DNA of 7,497 nt. It comes from an uncultured Eubacteriales bacterium (GTDB lineage Bacteria > Bacillota > Clostridia > Oscillospirales > Oscillospiraceae). Location of the stretch: the NCBI GenBank assembly GCA_900554855.1, contig USIZ01000059.1:1-7497 (forward strand), read 5' to 3'. Positions 5,468 to 7,497 of this stretch are shown here, piece by piece. The stretch's first letter is position 1; every line of letters starts with the position of its first letter. Made by a program: the position numbers and the translations under genes. A model generated the notes under the pieces. That model searched no databases, was not told the origin of the DNA, and worked only from the letters and a program-made list of their open reading frames with translations.

Positions 5468-6328
5468 TCACACATTTTTCGTCAGGAACGTCTCCGCATA
5501 GCTCTGCTTCAGTTCATCGGCCACGCTTCGGGCGGACTCGGCGTTGTCAAAGATGCCGAACACGGTAGGGCCGGTGCCGGACATACAGGCTCCCAGCGCG
5601 CCGCGGCTCAGCAGGGTGCTCTTGATCTCCTCCACTACGGCCCGGCGCTGGGCGGGCAGAGCCTCCTCAAAGACATTGAACATACGGCGGCTCACGCCGG
5701 CCAGGTCGCCCTCCTCCAGCGCCGCCAGCACTCCAGCGGTATCCGGGTGGAAGCGCAGCTTCAGCTCGTCGATGCGGCGGAACAGCTCCGGCGTGGAGAC
5801 GGAAAACCCCGGTTTGCAGAGCACGATGTGGCAGTCCGGCAGGGCGGGCAGACAGGTCAGCTTCTCACCCCGGCCCTCGGCCAGCGCGGTGCAGCCCAAC
5901 ACGCAGTAGGGCACATCGGAGCCCACCTCCTCGCCGATCTCCGCCAGATGCCGGAGGGATAACCCGCAGGAAAACCACCGGTTCAGTCCCCGGAGCACGG
6001 CGGCACCGTCGCTGCTGCCCCCGGCGGTGCCGGCGCAGACGGGAATGTGCTTTTGCAGCTCGATCTCCAGCCCGCTCAGATCTGCCCCGGTGTGGCGGGC
6101 AAAGGCACGGGCCGCCACACCGGCGATGTTCTTATCCGCTCCGGGCAGAAAGCCCAGATCAGTCTTGAGCGTGAAGCCCTCTTCCCCGGTCTCCCGGATG
6201 ATGACCTGATCGGCCAGGCTCACCGACTGCATGACCATGCTCAGATCGTGGTAGCCGTCCGGCCGCTTTCCCAGCACGTCCAGCGTCAGATTGATCTTGG
6301 CATAGGCGGGAATGGTCAGCTCCTTCAT
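5468..6328 (-). CDS. ispE: 4-diphosphocytidyl-2-C-methyl-D-erythritol kinase
   Basis: IspE phosphorylates CDP-methylerythritol at the 2-hydroxyl with ATP, the fourth step of the MEP pathway that makes isopentenyl and dimethylallyl diphosphate, in the cytosol. It has 286 residues, the usual size. It is a GHMP kinase: the N-terminal AYAKINLTLDVLGKRPDGYH (8-27) holds the catalytic-type Lys11, the glycine-rich ATP loop IPVCAGTAGGSSDGAA spans 95-110, GSDVPY at 136-141 carries catalytic Asp138, CKPGFSVST lies at 171-179, and the C-terminal GACMSGTGPTVFGIFD (246-261) is the third GHMP motif. All key residues are present. The ATG at 6328-6326 has GAGG 8 nt upstream and overlaps the stop of the preceding DUF1015 gene as ATGA, implying coupled translation. 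spoIIR follows after a structured gap of about 130 nt. Confidence 0.96.
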   Translation of the reverse strand: MKELTIPAYAKINLTLDVLGKRPDGYHDLSMVMQSVSLADQVIIRETGEEGFTLKTDLGFLPGADKNIAGVAARAFARHTGADLSGLEIELQKHIPVCAGTAGGSSDGAAVLRGLNRWFSCGLSLRHLAEIGEEVGSDVPYCVLGCTALAEGRGEKLTCLPALPDCHIVLCKPGFSVSTPELFRRIDELKLRFHPDTAGVLAALEEGDLAGVSRRMFNVFEEALPAQRRAVVEEIKSTLLSRGALGACMSGTGPTVFGIFDNAESARSVADELKQSYAETFLTKNV

Positions 6329-7497
6329 CGGATCTTCCTCGCTTCCAGATAGAACCGCTTATCGCAGGCCTCGCCCATGGAAAAGGTCTTGCGGGGCAGG
6401 ACACCATCGTGGACAACGGTGGGGAACAGCTCGTCCTTGCCCATGGCGGGCAGGAGGAAGCCGACGGTGTGCTCCTGGGCGCACAGCCGCTCCACCACGT
6501 CAGCACCGTGGATATAGTCCACCGTGCCGTTCACCGTGGGCAGGTAGTCGTCCAGAAACGCCTGTAGCGTGCCCACCGCCAGCTGGCTGGGGGCATTGGG
6601 GACGGTGACGACGGTCTTTTCCCCGCCGCAGAGCAGCTCAAACTGCTGCCCCCGGCCGGTGCCGGTGTGGGCGCCTGGATAGCGCTCCAGCAGCGCATTC
6701 AGCATTGCCTCGCCGTCCACGCCGAAGCACACCCGGTGGATGGGCTCAAACTCCAGCGACTCGTCGTGCAGGTTCACCAGCTCCACCAGCGCATAGCGGG
6801 CCTTTTCCGCCTCGGGCGTACCCTTCTTCTCCTCATAGTTGGCCTTGGCGGAGGCAAGGGAGTGGTTTCCGTCGCCCACGGCAAAGAGCAGGAGGGGTTT
6901 TCCCTCTGCATCATAACGGCGCTCAAACTCGCCCTGATCGGCCAGCGCGCTCAGCGCGGAGGCCACCTCAAACATCTGCTCCTCTCCCATGAGGTAGCCG
7001 GTGATGTGGCCACCCTGCTCCATGAGGTCAAAGTCGTAGATCTCCTCCATCTGGTCGGTCTCGGCGGTCAGCGGCTCAATGGCTGAGCAGTCCGGATCAT
7101 CCACCAGCAGCATCACATGGGGCAGCTCCAGCGCCGCGCCCCGGCGCACCGCCACCCGGGGCGGAATGCGGGAGAGCACCGTGCGCTCAGTAGCCCGGAT
7201 CAGGGTGGACGCACCGGGATTGTAGTCGTAATCCTCCAGGTCGATCTGCCCCACGATGCCCCGGCGCAGTGCGCCGTTGTTCAGCCGCCGCTCCACATAG
7301 ATGAGGCTGTCCGGCAGGGCACGGAACAGATCCCGCTCCAGATAGCGCTCCATCTCCGCATTGATGGCTGCAATGTGCTCCTCCGTGTGCCCGTCGGACA
7401 GTTTTTGCTCCGGCAGGATGAGCTTCAGCGCCGAAGGGGCGTCCCCCACGGTCTGCTCCACCCGCTGCCAGTATTCCGGCTCAGAGGTGTACTGGTC
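6325..7497 (-). CDS. DUF1015 family protein (5' end beyond the right edge)
   Basis: The reading frame is open to the window edge; 390 codons are visible and the true start lies to the right. The visible frame opens with DQYTSEPEYWQRVEQTVGDA, which matches the conserved N-terminal DUF1015 stretch containing DQ(Y/F)TS.PEYW, so only a few dozen residues should be missing from a protein of about 420. Other family signatures are DLMEQGGHITGYLMG near residues 157-171, the strongly conserved GDGNHS at 208-213 and the terminal FYLEARKI. A GTG at 7461-7459 could be mistaken for a start but lies inside the conserved region. No signal peptide or membrane segment is seen in the visible part. The biochemical function of DUF1015 proteins is not known to me; in Clostridia they are often near serine-biosynthesis genes, which cannot be checked here. 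The stop overlaps the ispE ATG as ATGA, so the two are probably translated together. Confidence 0.9.
   Translation of the reverse strand, partial: DQYTSEPEYWQRVEQTVGDAPSALKLILPEQKLSDGHTEEHIAAINAEMERYLERDLFRALPDSLIYVERRLNNGALRRGIVGQIDLEDYDYNPGASTLIRATERTVLSRIPPRVAVRRGAALELPHVMLLVDDPDCSAIEPLTAETDQMEEIYDFDLMEQGGHITGYLMGEEQMFEVASALSALADQGEFERRYDAEGKPLLLFAVGDGNHSLASAKANYEEKKGTPEAEKARYALVELVNLHDESLEFEPIHRVCFGVDGEAMLNALLERYPGAHTGTGRGQQFELLCGGEKTVVTVPNAPSQLAVGTLQAFLDDYLPTVNGTVDYIHGADVVERLCAQEHTVGFLLPAMGKDELFPTVVHDGVLPRKTFSMGEACDKRFYLEARKIR

Noticed and set aside
7459..7461. GTG as the start of the DUF1015 gene
   Set aside because: The frame continues to the right edge with the conserved DQYTSEPEYWQR segment, so this GTG is an internal valine codon.

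Overview
The window looks like chromosome from a GC-rich, endospore-forming member of the Clostridia, most like the Oscillospiraceae/Ruminococcaceae group (Flavonifractor/Oscillibacter-type). The reasons are a sporulation gene (spoIIR), a class III fructose-1,6-bisphosphatase of the Bacillota type, Clostridia-like MnmA and IspE sequences, purine-rich Shine-Dalgarno sites, and GC-rich genes separated by AT-richer gaps. I see no transposase, integrase, phage gene, tRNA, rRNA or CRISPR array. This is mostly core housekeeping DNA.

Layout. Positions 1-1447 (minus strand) hold pepT (tripeptidase) followed by the first 79 codons of mnmA (tRNA 2-thiouridylase), with an 8-nt overlap. A 103-bp divergent promoter region (1448-1550) carries promoter-like sequences on both strands and three copies of GGTAAA. 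Positions 1551-4482 (plus strand) hold a monoglyceride-lipase-like alpha/beta hydrolase and, 46 nt later, the class III fbp, ending in a clear intrinsic terminator at 4500-4536. Positions 4483-4713 are a convergent intergenic region with several inverted repeats and no supportable gene. Positions 4714-7497 (minus strand) read, in transcription order, a DUF1015 protein (5' end outside the window), ispE (ATGA overlap with DUF1015), a 130-bp structured gap, and spoIIR.

How the genes relate. PepT frees amino acids from tripeptides. The hydrolase may release glycerol or fatty acids from acyl esters, and Fbp is the gluconeogenic step that could use glycerol- or amino-acid-derived carbon, though that link is inference. 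IspE makes an isoprenoid precursor in the MEP pathway. SpoIIR is the forespore signal that triggers pro-sigma-E processing in the mother cell. The ispE-spoIIR gap holds a strong composite hairpin with a partial sigma-F-like promoter inside it, which would fit insulating spoIIR from housekeeping read-through.

No obviously new biological system is visible. The best leads are the spoIIR leader, the GGTAAA boxes in the divergent promoter region, the uncharacterised DUF1015 gene coupled to ispE, and an orphan Shine-Dalgarno sequence just after spoIIR. No stretch above 300 bases lacks a gene.
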